DNA of 64,000 nucleotides from Bolinopsis microptera (lineage: Eukaryota; Ctenophora; Tentaculata; Lobata; Bolinopsidae). Under the pieces are notes generated by a model, which made no database searches, was not told the DNA's origin, and saw nothing but the letters and a program-made list of their open reading frames with translations. Of the stretch, positions 32,001-41,568 are shown in pieces. Within the stretch, counting starts at the first letter, position 1, and each line of letters opens with the position of its first letter. The stretch spans positions 4,562,359 to 4,626,358 of the forward strand of contig NC_087075.1 in NCBI RefSeq assembly GCF_026151205.1. Reading direction: 5' to 3'. Position numbers and translations under genes: made by a program.

Positions 32001-35000
32001 GCAATATGGCGACACAAAACATGCTGCAAGACGATGGGTGCTAAAAGATCTGGGCGGAACTAATTCCAGATAATCCAACAGGCCCTAGATTACACCTTCC
32101 GAATATATTGTATCTATGAGTATGAATATTGAATATAGCAGAAAATTTAAATATTTATAATATAATTGTTAATTTTACAATCTCCACCCTGCTCACCTGA
32201 TAACAAGATTAGTTCTTTGTAAGTATTCCCAACTGCTTTCAGTAATATTAAGAGATTCTCGGATCTTCTTGCAAATTTGAAAACTCTGGTTACACGGAAT
32301 ATTCTGCACAGTCTCAGAACCACTAGACCACTGTTACTTTTCTCATCTGAAGGTTACTGTGGTTATTGTGGTTACTGTGGTTACTATGGCTACGATGGTA
32401 ACTGTGGTTACTATGGTTACTGTGGTTACTATGGTTACTGTGGTCACTGTTAGAAACCCTAGACCACTGTTACTTTTCTCATTTGAAGGTTACTGTGGTT
32501 ACTGTGGTTACTGTGGTTACTGTGGTTACTGTGGTTAATGTGGTTACTGTGGTTACTGTGGTTACCATGGTTACTGCGGTTACTCTGGTTACTGAGGTTA
32601 GTGGTTACTGTGGTAACTATGGTAACTGTGGTTACTGTGGTTAATGTGGTTATACTGTGGTTACTGTGGTTAATATAGTTACTATGGTTACGGTGGTTAC
32701 TGTAGTTACGGTAGTTACTGTGGTTACTGTGGTTAATAAGGTTACTGTGGTTAATAAGGTTACTGTGGTTACTGTGGTAACTGTGGTTACTGTGGTTACT
32801 GTGGTTACTATGGTTACTGTGGTCACTGTGAGAACCACTAGACCACTGTTACTTTTCTCATCTAAAGGTTACTGTGGTTACTGTAGTTACTGTGGTTACT
32901 GTAGTTACTGTGGTTACTGTGGTTACTGTGGTTACTGTGGTTACTGTGGTTACTGTGGTTACTGTGGTTACTGTAGTTACTGTGGTTACTGTGGTTACTG
33001 TGGTTACTGTGGTTACTGTGGTTACTGTGGTTACTGTGGTTACTGTGGTTACTGTGGTTACTGTGGTTACTGTGGTTACTGTGGTTACTGTGAGAACCAC
33101 TAGACCACTGTTACTTTTCTCATCTGAAGGTTACTGTGGATACTGTGGTTACTGTGGTTACCGTGGTAACTGTGGTTACTGTGGTTACTATGGTTACTGA
33201 GGTTAGTGGTTACTGTGGTAACTATGGTTACTGTGGTTACTGTTGTTACTCTGGTTACTGTGGTTACTGTGGTTACTGTGGTTACTGTGATTACTGTGGT
33301 TACTGTGGTTACTGTGGTTACTGTGGTTACTGTGGTTAGTGGTTACTGTGGTCACTGTGAGAACCACTAGACCACTGTTACTTTTATCGTCTGAAGAAAT
33401 TCAGACTATGAAATGAAATGAAGTATTGTGCTTGTATACTGTCCATATGATTAGCAACTGATAAACCGTACATATAAACTATGTCATACCTTCTGCATTA
33501 GTTCGTTGGTTTGTAGAAAAAGCCATCATGATGACCTCCACGTAGAAAGGAAGGATAGACAGCATGTCCAGCCACGGTAGGAACATCTTGAAGAACTGTT
33601 TTTTTGTGGGGTGCGTAAATAGGCGTAGGAGATAGTCAACAGTAAAATAGAGCTGAAAATAAATTGTAAGGCAAAGTTTAGTTTTAAAATGTAATGGAAA
33701 AATCAAGGAATATTTTTATTAAAAAATTATCAGATCTAGATTTTTATTTTTGATAAGCTATTTGAGTATTAACAAATTGTACTTTTATTAATTTCGTCGG
33801 CTTTAATTTTCTAACTAAAACCATTTTTAAGCAAAGGATTAATTCCTCACCATTATAACAGAGTTGAGTCCAAACAGGTAGTTGTAAAGTGGGTCCGACG
33901 TTACTTCAAAATGATTTTTAAACTGAAATGAAAGAATTTCCAGTTATCATCTGACACGACAGTTTTCAGTTTTGTTTCTGATTAATCATATAACACATGA
34001 TGGGCTCGTTATTTTATTCAAGGTTTCAAAAAATAAAATAGTGAGTCACAACTTATAATCCCAAAAGACCTAATCCCACCTGAGGTTCTGTCTCCAAAAT
34101 AAGCATAGCCACAGCGATGAAAATAAGAACACAGTCGCACACTGACAAAGCGGTTGCCAGGTTACTGTATTTAGGATAATTCAGCAACATGTGTGCCTGA
34201 TACATGTGATATCATTTGTTATAAGGTTATAAATATAAGTATAGTGTAAGGCATATCAAAAGTTGTTAGTTCACTGTAAATTGTAAAGATTATTTTCTTT
34301 TAAAAAGTTCCAAGAAGAGTCATCAAAAATGCTAGACGATTCTCTCAATACTTTTAACAGTTTCCATGCTGGTTAAAATTGAAAATTCCCACCTTTTCTT
34401 TGAAATTAGTTGGAACAGGCATTTTGACAGCAGTGACTTCCTGTTCATCGTATATTGGTATTTTGTAAAAAGACATCTCTCTGTGAACAACTTCTCTGAA
34501 GGGTTAGTCTTTATAGATGTAATATGTAATCGTGCCTTTTAGATGTAATATGTAATCGTGTCCTTTTAGATGTATGTAATCGTGTCTTTTTAGATGTATG
34601 TAATCGTGTCTTTTTAGATCTATACATCGTATAATCGTGCCTTTTTAGATGTATATCGTGTTCATTTGAAGTTGAGGATATTGGTACAATATTAGTAACC
34701 CTATTAAATGGCACGATATAATTAAGTTATAACTTGTATTGAGTAAGATGCTGAGATGTATTGTAGTGTTCGGAGTGATCTTCATATCACGTTCAGTAAA
34801 GCTATTCTATTTTCTGACAAAAATAATTTAAAACCACTCAAAAATCTGTGGTTTTTAAGCACTTTTATCACATTTTTGACCAATTAGGCTATTTCAGGGG
34901 GTCACAAAATGAAGGGGGTCACAAAATGAAGTTTATAAGAGCGAGCAAAATGGTCATGTCAGGAAACAGTAGTAAAGTAAAGCTGAATCTATTGATGAGG

Positions 35001-38000
35001 TAGAGAATCTTCATTTTCCCTACTGACTGTGTCAAATGATAGATGATAAATAATAAAGGATAAGAACAAGAATAAAGCTGCGTGACTATTACCTGTTCAG
35101 CTTAGAAGGATACATGAATACACCCCCTGACAAGTAATATCCCATAACCGCATCAAACGCGTGTCTGTTCCTGTCAAAGTAGTAAGAGTTGAGGTCTGCT
35201 CTGAAGTAGCGCTCTCTTTCAGTTGAGCCGAGGAGTGTGTGCGGATACTTGGAGAGTAGGGTGGAACTGAAATAGTTGCTATTATTAATATCACCTCGTT
35301 ATCATCTCGTCTCATTTTAAAGATTATGTTTTTTTTTGTTTTTTTTGTTTTTTTTTACTGAACGGGATTTAAAATTCAAATCACGTGATCGATTTAAAAG
35401 CTTAAATATCATATTTAACCACAGTGACCACCACAGTGACCACAGTGACCATAATGACCACAATGACCACAGTAACCACAGTAACCACAGTAACCACAGT
35501 GACCACAGTGACCACAATGACCACAATGACCACAGTAACCACAGTAACCACAGTAACCACAGTGACCAAAGCATTTTAACTTACTGTATGAAGTGTTCTT
35601 GGCCACAGACATTGACTCGCACAATATCCCTTCCAAAGTCAACTACTTTGGGTTTGTTGTCGAACTCTGATTCTATTGATTGGTCGTCTTTCTTTAGACT
35701 GGCCTGAGGAAACAAAGGATTACAATATGTAGAACAAGTGTAGAACAAGTGTAGAACAAGTGTAGAACAAGTGTAGAACAAGTGTAGAACAAGTGTAGAA
35801 CAAGTGTAGAACAAGTCTAGAACGAGTCTAGTACAAGTCTAGAACAAGTCTAGAACAAGTCTAGAACGAGTCTAGAACAAGTCTAGAACAAGTCTAGAAC
35901 AAGTCTAGAACAAGTGTAGAACAAGTGTAGAACAAGTCTAGAGCAAGTCTAGAACAAGTCTAGAACGAGTCTAGAACAAGTCTAGAACAAGTCTAGAACA
36001 AGTCTAGAACAAGTCTAGAACGAGTCTAGAACAAGTCTAGAACGAGTCTAGAACAAGTCTAGGACAAGTCTAGAACAAGTCTTGAACAAATGTAGAACAA
36101 GTGTAGAACAAGTGTAGAACAAGTGTAGAACAAGTCTAGAACAATTAGTGTAGAACAAGTGTAAAAAATATGAAACAATAGTTATTTCCATAAAGTTATA
36201 AATCCATTTTGATGATTATTGATTGATCGTTTATTTGCACGTAGACGTGGTTTACGAAAAGAAAACAAATGTTTTTCTTGGGTGGTCCCCAAAGGAGCAA
36301 GTAAGGCCCCTCAGTTGTCTCCAAGGGAGCAAGTAAGGCCCCCTCAGTTGTCACCCAAGGGAGCAAGTAAGGCCCCCTCAGTTGTCTCCCAAGGGAACAA
36401 GTCAGGCCCTCCCCCCTCCACCTACCCCTGGAGCAGCTTTGAAGGTAGAGGTAATAGCAGAACACGAAAGAGTGTGGGCCTGATTACTAGCTGATCGAAT
36501 AGCGGCCGCTTGAAACATCGTACCTACGCACTACGCAGTGAGTATCCTACTAAACTAGAAACATGCCGCGCACATAATAAGTTACAATTCATAAATACAT
36601 ACAACTCTTAGGATCTGTTAAATTTAGACATAATATTTGGGTAGAAGGATCAATCTGCGCTGGTTATACACAACAATTCTCTTTGACTCTCAAACTCAGA
36701 AAAGAAAGAAAAGAATTAATTCCACATAAGACACACCGGAAAGAGGGGGTGTACTACACGGAAAGAGGGGGTGAACAATGCGGAAAGTGGGGTAGCACAC
36801 TCAGGGAAGCATGTTACTCCAGACTTTAATGACGCTAATATATGGATCAAGCCCTGTGATCTGTACATGCCCGTTATGCCTGTACAGTGTACATTAATCG
36901 GCCTCATTTTACCTCGTCCGACCAACCCCCGAGTAGAATTGCCAACACGTGTGCGCATCCGACCAATCCTTGAGAATGACTAACGTCACGTGGGCACTAG
37001 TGGGCAGTCACGTGATTTCAGGTCACTAGGTCACGTGCACTGCTGCTTACTCCGAATCAAAGGAGCTTTAACCCTAGTTGGGTTAATAGCTTCCTGGATC
37101 AATTGCTGGGTTTTAGATAACCGCCTAGAGACTGTATTTGTAGTATCAATACAGCTGAATAACCTCTCGTGTTACTGTTAGTAACAGTCTGTTACACTGT
37201 TAGATAAACTGTTGGATAAACTTAGTGGGCAATTAGGCGCTTCTGCCAAAGGCAGGGTATAACGGTTATAAATTAGTGGCTTAAATATTGTGGTACTACT
37301 TTTACTTGAAAAGACCATTTTCTTTTATCGCATTATATACGGAATTATCAGAAATTTTCATCAGAAACATCCCAGTACTAATCCGACTTATAAATAATGT
37401 TCCTATCCGGATATGACATACACATACAGTTGACGTCAGAAGTATAATCTCGCTGAACAAATGTAAAATTTACGAGCAGGGTGGGAAGTTTGAGATTATA
37501 CAGGTCTTGTAACTTTATAAGTACTTAAGTAAGTTAATGTGTTTCGTCCATTGTTGTCAGTGTCCACAGCTGTCCTGGTTACTATTTATATTGCGTATTG
37601 AATTATTGGGAGGTTGGAGAAACTTTTAAAAATTAGTTAGATGATGCTACAACTTTTAAAAGAAGCTTACGAATTAGGTTTGCATTTGAATTGAGTCTGT
37701 GATTATCCACAGTATAAATTAGAATTAAAACGTTATTAAATTGATTATCATTCTCCTACAAAAACTCCAATTTTACGGCTCAAGGTTCTGCTATTTTTTA
37801 TCATCAGTAATGTTTTTAGTTTTACGCGAAACCAGTCATCATAGTGCAGCAGATCTCGCCTTTAATTTTAGCAAAAAACTCAACGACTAAAAGTTCCAAC
37901 AAATATATTTCCTTGTATTTGAAAAGACACAAGATGATTGGTACCTGGTCACCTCCACTACTGATACCGGAGTAAGATTGCTTCCTTTGTTTTCTGTAAC

Positions 38001-41000
38001 CCTCGAAGTTCCATAATTGTTCCGACTTTACGTAGTTCTTACATTTTACCGCGAACTGCATCTCAGTGTTGCCTTGGAAACGATAATAGTTCAGTAGGAA
38101 CAATTTTTGTTGTCTTGACAACCCCTCAACAGATAAAACTGAACTCTTTCCAAAAATTAAACTTGAAACGGAGTAGCTTCCTTTTGCTACAAAGAAAATT
38201 ATTGCTATTATCATGAAAAGTTAAAGACTCGTCGACTTAGATGGTCCATCAACTTTCTTGAGAACAGGTGAGACAATAAAGTTAGATACAAAATACTAAA
38301 TCTATCTATAAAGTTAGATACATGTTTAAACTTTAAAGTTTAATTCCTGTTTAATACAGAGCTAAATCTATTGCACTATACCAACATAAACTTTATTATC
38401 AAAGCAATGGCGAGAGAACTTCGGGCGATCAACTACTAAAACAATAATGCAGCCTCTACGTTTTAGTGGCTGCGTTTTAAAGGCTACGTTTGTCGTTTTA
38501 TTTGCCCAATACAGTGAACAAAAAACTAATATAATAATAAAAACTGATATAATAATGTAGCAAGAATGTTTAATCCAAATGTCAATTAAACTATTAAACT
38601 AGAACAAAGTATAAGCTACTAAAGGAGCCGACAGCATCACGACAAAGATAATGACAAAGAAGTTCATAATTTTCCGACAACGGGAAGGGGCTGCTTTACC
38701 CAATTTTTAAGGTTCATCTGGAAAATCTATTAACATTTTTCTTGTGTTGAAAGATCAATAGCAAAAATTATTAGACAAAATAATTGTTCAACATCCTCCT
38801 TAACTTGGTTATCGCCAAATTAATCAGATTGTTAGTGGGTGGGGTGATTTAAATATTCAAGTGGCCATAATCGTAGGTCAATTTTTTATTATAAAACATA
38901 TTAGACAGTAAACGAATAAATTAGGGTTTAGCTGAGAAACCTTGCGGCAAAAATTTCATACATGATGTTCACGTAGATAAGGCACCTGAATTCATGGTGA
39001 ACTAATTATAAGCGCGACGATATAATTTTGTTAAATACTTTTCAAACTTTACAGAGTACAGAAATTATAACGTATACAATAAACTCGAATAAATGATAAA
39101 TAATATAAGTAATTAATATTCGAATGAAATTGATGAAGTTCATCTCAACTATTTAATAATGTTTTATGAGTTAGTCATCGAATCATGGAGACCTACAATT
39201 CAATAAAACAATGTAAAGTTATATATTGTTTTTATTGAACTATAAGGTCTTCAAGTTTATAACATGGCAAGATTCCATAAATTGAATTTTGTTATCAGCG
39301 CTGATAATCGCTTATTAATTGGCGCTTTTAGGGAAACAAAAGCGCTTTTTTGAATTATTACATCAATTATAGTCGATTATAAGCGATTTTTTTTGAACCG
39401 CTTATAATCGTTAAAAAATCGATTATAAACGGCTGTTTTTTTAAAAAGCGCCGAAAAAGCGCCCAATAAGCGATTATCGCAGCGCTGATAACAAAATTTT
39501 ATTTATGGAAACTTGCCTATAACATTATCATAATTATGATAAAATCATAATTATGATCTTAAATAATTCAATAAACATTAAACAATATGCACTTACATAG
39601 AGCTATAATAACTTAAAAGTTAAAGTTACAACTTAGTTTAACATAGACTCGATAGAGCTTGACTGAGTAGTGAGTCGTGAGTATACTTGCACTCAACATT
39701 AGAACAGTGTTTACTGCCCCAACGAAAAAGTATGGTTTCACCCAACTCCAATCAGCAAATTGGTAAATTGAGCTCAGCACGCATTCTTATTTACTGAGGG
39801 CATTTTGGTAGGCTTCTTCTGGTTAACTTGACGCTAATTAGGATAGCACAAGTAGATTCGTTATTCACGTATTTTGCACGATCGCACAACAAGGTATTAT
39901 AACTAAAACAAGGTATTATAACTAAAACAGGGTATTATAACTAAAACAGGGTATTATAAGTAAAACAAGGTATTATTACTAAAACTACACACGTAAAGTG
40001 CTCTGTACGGGTTCACAACACAATACGGTTAATGTAACGAGGTCCTTCCTAAACTAAATAGAAACCGGTGCTTTGCTACAGTGTAGTAACGGAGTTTCAA
40101 TGGGTTCCTTCAAGAGACACGGCCCTTTATACCCTCGTTCTTTAGAATGCTTTGACTTGTAACCTGGTAACCTGGTAACCTGGTAGCTTTGACTTGGAGG
40201 AGTTCGGAAAGTAGAGCCAGGAGCTTAGAAAATAGTATTTTGATATACAAGAAGGAATAAAAGCAGCACAATTGAGGTTAAACTGTTGCATTGGATTTTC
40301 TAAAATTAACTAGTTAAAACCGTTTATTTACTAAAATTAACTAATTAAAACCGTTTATTTACTATAATTATCTAAGAAATCGTTTATACTAGTGCAGATG
40401 AATACTGCGATGCCCATAATGCAATTAGCTTTATCTGAAAGCGTACTATATATTCAGTCATTAACATGGATTTATAGTGCTTGCAGCTCTAGTGCAGCTT
40501 CTATAGTGTATATTCTAATGAAGCTGCATGGTTTTATAACTAAAGTAATTTGGAGTCTACAAGATCCAGACTGCAGTAATATTCATTTCATTGTTTGGTG
40601 CTGGTTTATATTGGCCATACATTTCCAGTAAAGGTTTCCCTTTCGGTTTCGATTATGGGCTGATTATAGTTGTAAGCAAATTGAAAAGGATGTGGCTCAA
40701 AAAACAAAAAGTCTACAAGGACCCATGATCAGGTATTCAAAGTCAGAAAACAAAGAAAATTTCTTTGTTTTCTGAAGCTTTGATAAGAAATCTACTTCTT
40801 TACTGATTAGCGGCAGTTTAAAATACGCTTTTGATTCCAGTTGGTTTAAAAATCATTTAGATTCCATACACTGATTATTCATAAACCAAATTTCGTTTAT
40901 TCTATTTTAACAACTATTTAAACTATGTTTCAGGCCCGTGCGGTCACACTGCGGTCACACTGCGGTCTGTGCGTCACAATATCCACAATGGCATGTTCAT

Positions 41001-41568
41001 TGTTCGACTTATGATCTTTGGCCAGAACCTATGTGACTAAATCTAAAGGGTTATCCTCTGAATTGCACAACCAATTTCTTATTAGGTAAGTTATTAAAAA
41101 AGTAAAAACTACATTAGCAACTTGTGATATCGACAACAATGTGATTTAGTTGTGCGCAGTTGTATTGAGTTTCATTTGATGATTCTTTCTTATTTAATTA
41201 ATGATTTCTTAACATGAATATGACGTTGCATGTCGTAATTACGTAATTACGTAATGCAACAATTTTAATATTGAGGAAAAAATGAGACAACCGTATGCAG
41301 ATAAAATTGTCAATATGAGCATAGTTGCAGATCCCAATCTCAGACCACGATGTCACATTTTTAGATAAACCATTTTTACATTCTACCTATAACCATGTCA
41401 TCACTATTTACTAAAAATTCCTTACAAAAATGATCGCCAGTGACTTGTTAATACCTGTCTCCTGTATCGTGATGTTAAGATCCTTGTCCGTCTTCTCCTC
41501 TCAGCCACGGACGGCCTCTCCCTATAGTTACGTGTCCGTTTTCGTGGCGTCACGGTGGTTATTGTCAT
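28850..41568 (-). CDS. Shaker-type voltage-gated K+ channel subunit, 10 exons, PAT gate motif
   Basis: Joining minus-strand exons 41568-41455, 35703-35585, 35266-35093, 34495-34393, 34196-34080, 33922-33851, 33652-33490, 32322-32197, 29604-29407 and 29028-28850 gives 1365 nt, 454 residues plus stop. All junctions are GT-AG and phases agree. The product is a tetrameric plasma-membrane channel. The cytoplasmic T1 domain (residues about 60-155) lacks the HxxxCxxCC zinc motif of Kv2-4, so it is Kv1-like. S1 is about 185-207, S2 228-245, S3 with LPWLDMLSILPFYV 257-277. S4 is LRLCRIFRVTRVFKFARR; S5 is 325-347; the filter is TVTTVGYGD about 390-399. S6 reads ALPATIIV instead of ALPVPVIV, and PxT at this gate is typical of silent Kv subunits. 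It may therefore need partners. Exon 1 is the least certain. Confidence 0.88.
29029..29406 (-). repeat. 9-bp minisatellite filling Kv intron 9
   Basis: (TGTGGTAAC / TATGGTTAC)n on the plus strand; in the transcript ACCACAGTA-like units. It runs from the donor to about 12 nt before the acceptor and makes up practically the whole 378-bp intron. Confidence 0.92.
29407..29604 (-). CDS. Kv exon 9, S5 and pore helix
   Basis: VVSLAVVSFGSIMYTIE is S5. A long turret with two N-glycosylation sequons (NETA, NKTA) and two to three Cys follows, then SCWWAVITVTTVG. The donor GTTAGT splits the first Gly codon of GYGD. Confidence 0.93.
29846..30629 (+). pseudogene. Broken HIRAN-like coding segment split by a nested transposon
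   Basis: The left part (to 30004) reads TVGHIPREITRFVFYF and, after a one-base frameshift, GGMVEGIVADISHRRSPIP. The right part (from 30424) reads SGGLEIKLKLLYF and an acidic tail to a TGA at 30627-30629. It parallels the 14.1-14.3-kb copy closely. A 7-bp insertion, the frameshift and the 419-bp insertion show decay. Whether the domain served the transposon or was a captured host gene is open. Confidence 0.5.
30005..30423. mobile_element. Telomere-motif TIR element, copy 2, with 8-bp target duplication
   Basis: CCTATACC stands at 29997-30004 and 30424-30431. Inner inverted repeats are AATCACTCTACAGTCGA and its complement TCGAGTGTAGAGTGATT. TTAGGG clusters lie at about 30213-30235, 30252-30275 and 30299-30317. 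The 8-bp duplication suggests hAT-type mobilisation. Related copies: 13080-13396 and 48153-48977. Confidence 0.75.
31283..31800. repeat. (ATATTAGTAAAAC)n array in Kv intron 8, interrupted
   Basis: 13-bp units flank an inserted dispersed repeat (31366-31707). A few units also stand at 29620-29660 and 30912-30935 on either side of the mariner-like element, so the array may once have been continuous. Confidence 0.8.
31366..31707 (-). repeat. Dispersed about 370-bp repeat, copy 2
   Basis: Reverse complement of 13618-13990, from TTACTATATATAAAGCGAGACG to ACGGGTTCCTGCTAGTA. Confidence 0.8.
32197..32322 (-). CDS. Kv exon 8, S4 voltage sensor and S4-S5 linker
   Basis: VLRLCRIFRVTRVFKFARRS places Arg/Arg/Arg/Arg/Lys/Arg at every third position. 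ENLLILLKAVGNTYKELILL is the S4-S5 linker. Acceptor GTGGTCTAG, donor GTGAGC, phase 1 at both ends. Confidence 0.93.
32354..33395 (-). repeat. 9-bp minisatellite with higher-order spacers in Kv intron 7
   Basis: (TGTGGTTAC)n blocks are separated by spacers beginning near 32451, 32829, 33091 and 33359. Each spacer is a copy of about 40 bp comprising the exon 8 acceptor (transcript strand AGTAACAGTGGTCTAG) plus the first 7-8 exon bases (TGGTTCT). The real acceptor is at 32323. Confidence 0.9.
33490..33652 (-). CDS. Kv exon 7, S2 and S3
   Basis: LYFTVDYLLRLFTHP carries the S2 acidic charge-transfer residue (Asp for the usual Glu) and FFKMFLPWLDMLSILPFYV is S3 with its conserved Asp. Ends phase 1 at GCAGAAG|GTATGA. 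Confidence 0.93.
33851..33922 (-). CDS. Kv exon 6, S1-S2 loop
   Basis: 24 codons ending LFGLNSVIM, where S2 begins. Acceptor CATTTCAG, donor GTGAGG, phase 0. Confidence 0.85.
34080..34196 (-). CDS. Kv exon 5, S1 helix
   Basis: AHMLLNYPKYSNLATALSV followed by a hydrophobic helix ending MLILETEPQ, matching (W)LLFEYPxSSxxARxxxxxSVxVILxSIxxFCLET of Kv channels. Confidence 0.9.
34393..34495 (-). CDS. Kv exon 4, end of T1 and linker to S1
   Basis: REVVHREMSFYKIPIYDEQE corresponds to the last T1 helix (EExxFYxL..) with no Cys-Cys zinc motif. Donor GTGGGA, phase 0. Confidence 0.87.
35093..35266 (-). CDS. Kv exon 3, T1 core
   Basis: Contains LLSKYPHTLLGS, YYFDRNRHAFDAVMGYYLSG and MYPSKLN, the diagnostic T1 order (YPxTLLG, FDRNRxxFDAxLxYY, SGG, P). 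Acceptor CTATTTCAG, donor GTAATA. Confidence 0.93.
35417..35569 (-). repeat. 9-bp minisatellite in Kv intron 2
   Basis: (CCACAGTAA / CCACAGTGA / CCACAATGA)n on the plus strand, i.e. TTACTGTGG in the transcript. It starts about 15 nt after the exon 2 donor. Its orientation is opposite to that in introns 7 and 9. Confidence 0.92.
35585..35703 (-). CDS. Kv exon 2, start of T1 domain
   Basis: After TTTCCTCAG it encodes ASLKKDDQSIESEF.. and DIVRVNVCGQEHFI, the first strand of T1 (xINVGGxxF pattern). Donor GTAAGT, phase 2. Confidence 0.87.
35727..36163 (-). repeat. 11-bp (GTCTAGAACAA)n array at the end of Kv intron 1
   Basis: About 38 copies; GTGTAGAACAA and GTCTAGAACAA variants are grouped in blocks. 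The array ends about 23 nt upstream of the exon 2 acceptor. Confidence 0.93.
36285..36408. repeat. Four-copy tandem repeat
   Basis: Units of about 35 bp with GGGAGCAAGTAAGGCCCC and CTCAGTTGTC, inside intron 1. Confidence 0.85.
36987..37037. promoter_or_regulatory. CACGTG E-box cluster in Kv intron 1
   Basis: CACGTG at 36987-36992, 37009-37014 and 37032-37037. It lies about 1.3 kb upstream of exon 2 and about 0.9 kb downstream of candidate exon B in the direction of transcription. Possible intronic element only. Confidence 0.25.
37945..38061 (-). CDS. Possible alternative first exon (candidate B)
   Basis: Frame open from 38214; an internal ATG at 38061 starts MQFAVKCKNYVKSEQLW and ends SGISSGGDQ at GACCAG|GTACCA, also phase 0 and thus joinable to exon 2. 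The upstream ATG (MIIAIIFFVAKG) would give a signal-like start, unexpected before a cytoplasmic T1. It could be an alternative promoter, part of another gene, or chance. Confidence 0.3.
38215..39265. other. Intron 1 interior, no gene seen; one retroelement 3'-end fragment
   Basis: 39015-39095 (AAATACTTTTCAAACTTTACAG..AATAAACTCGAATAAA) matches 14590-14660, the 3' end of the ORF1-like element. Otherwise AT-rich unique sequence. Confidence 0.55.
39266..39517. mobile_element. Palindromic MITE with perfect 8-bp target duplication
   Basis: TATAACAT lies at 39258-39265 and 39518-39525. The 252-bp element is almost entirely inverted: arms start GGCAAGATTCCATAAATTG / GGCAAGTTTCCATAAATAA and include GTTATCAGCGCTG and GATAATCGCTTATT. 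An 8-bp duplication fits hAT or Merlin-type transposases. Confidence 0.88.
39893..39985. repeat. Tandem AAGGTATTATAACTAAAAC repeat
   Basis: Five imperfect 19-20-bp copies in intron 1. Confidence 0.9.
40160..40190. repeat. Short (CCTGGTAA)n run
   Basis: Three copies of the octamer that forms the big arrays at 42.7, 44.0 and 47.3 kb. Confidence 0.85.
41455..41568 (-). CDS. Kv exon 1 (N-terminus), candidate A
   Basis: Starts MTITTVTPRKRTRN, very Arg-rich (ERRRRTR), and ends CAG|GTATTA in phase 0, matching exon 2. An in-frame TAA lies five codons upstream of the ATG, supporting a true start. Without a transcript the 5.75-kb intron to exon 2 is inference. Confidence 0.45.

Noticed and set aside
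29002-33339. YCGYCG, VTVVTV and TVTTV repeat ORFs
   Set aside because: Translations of intronic nonamer arrays in the Kv gene.
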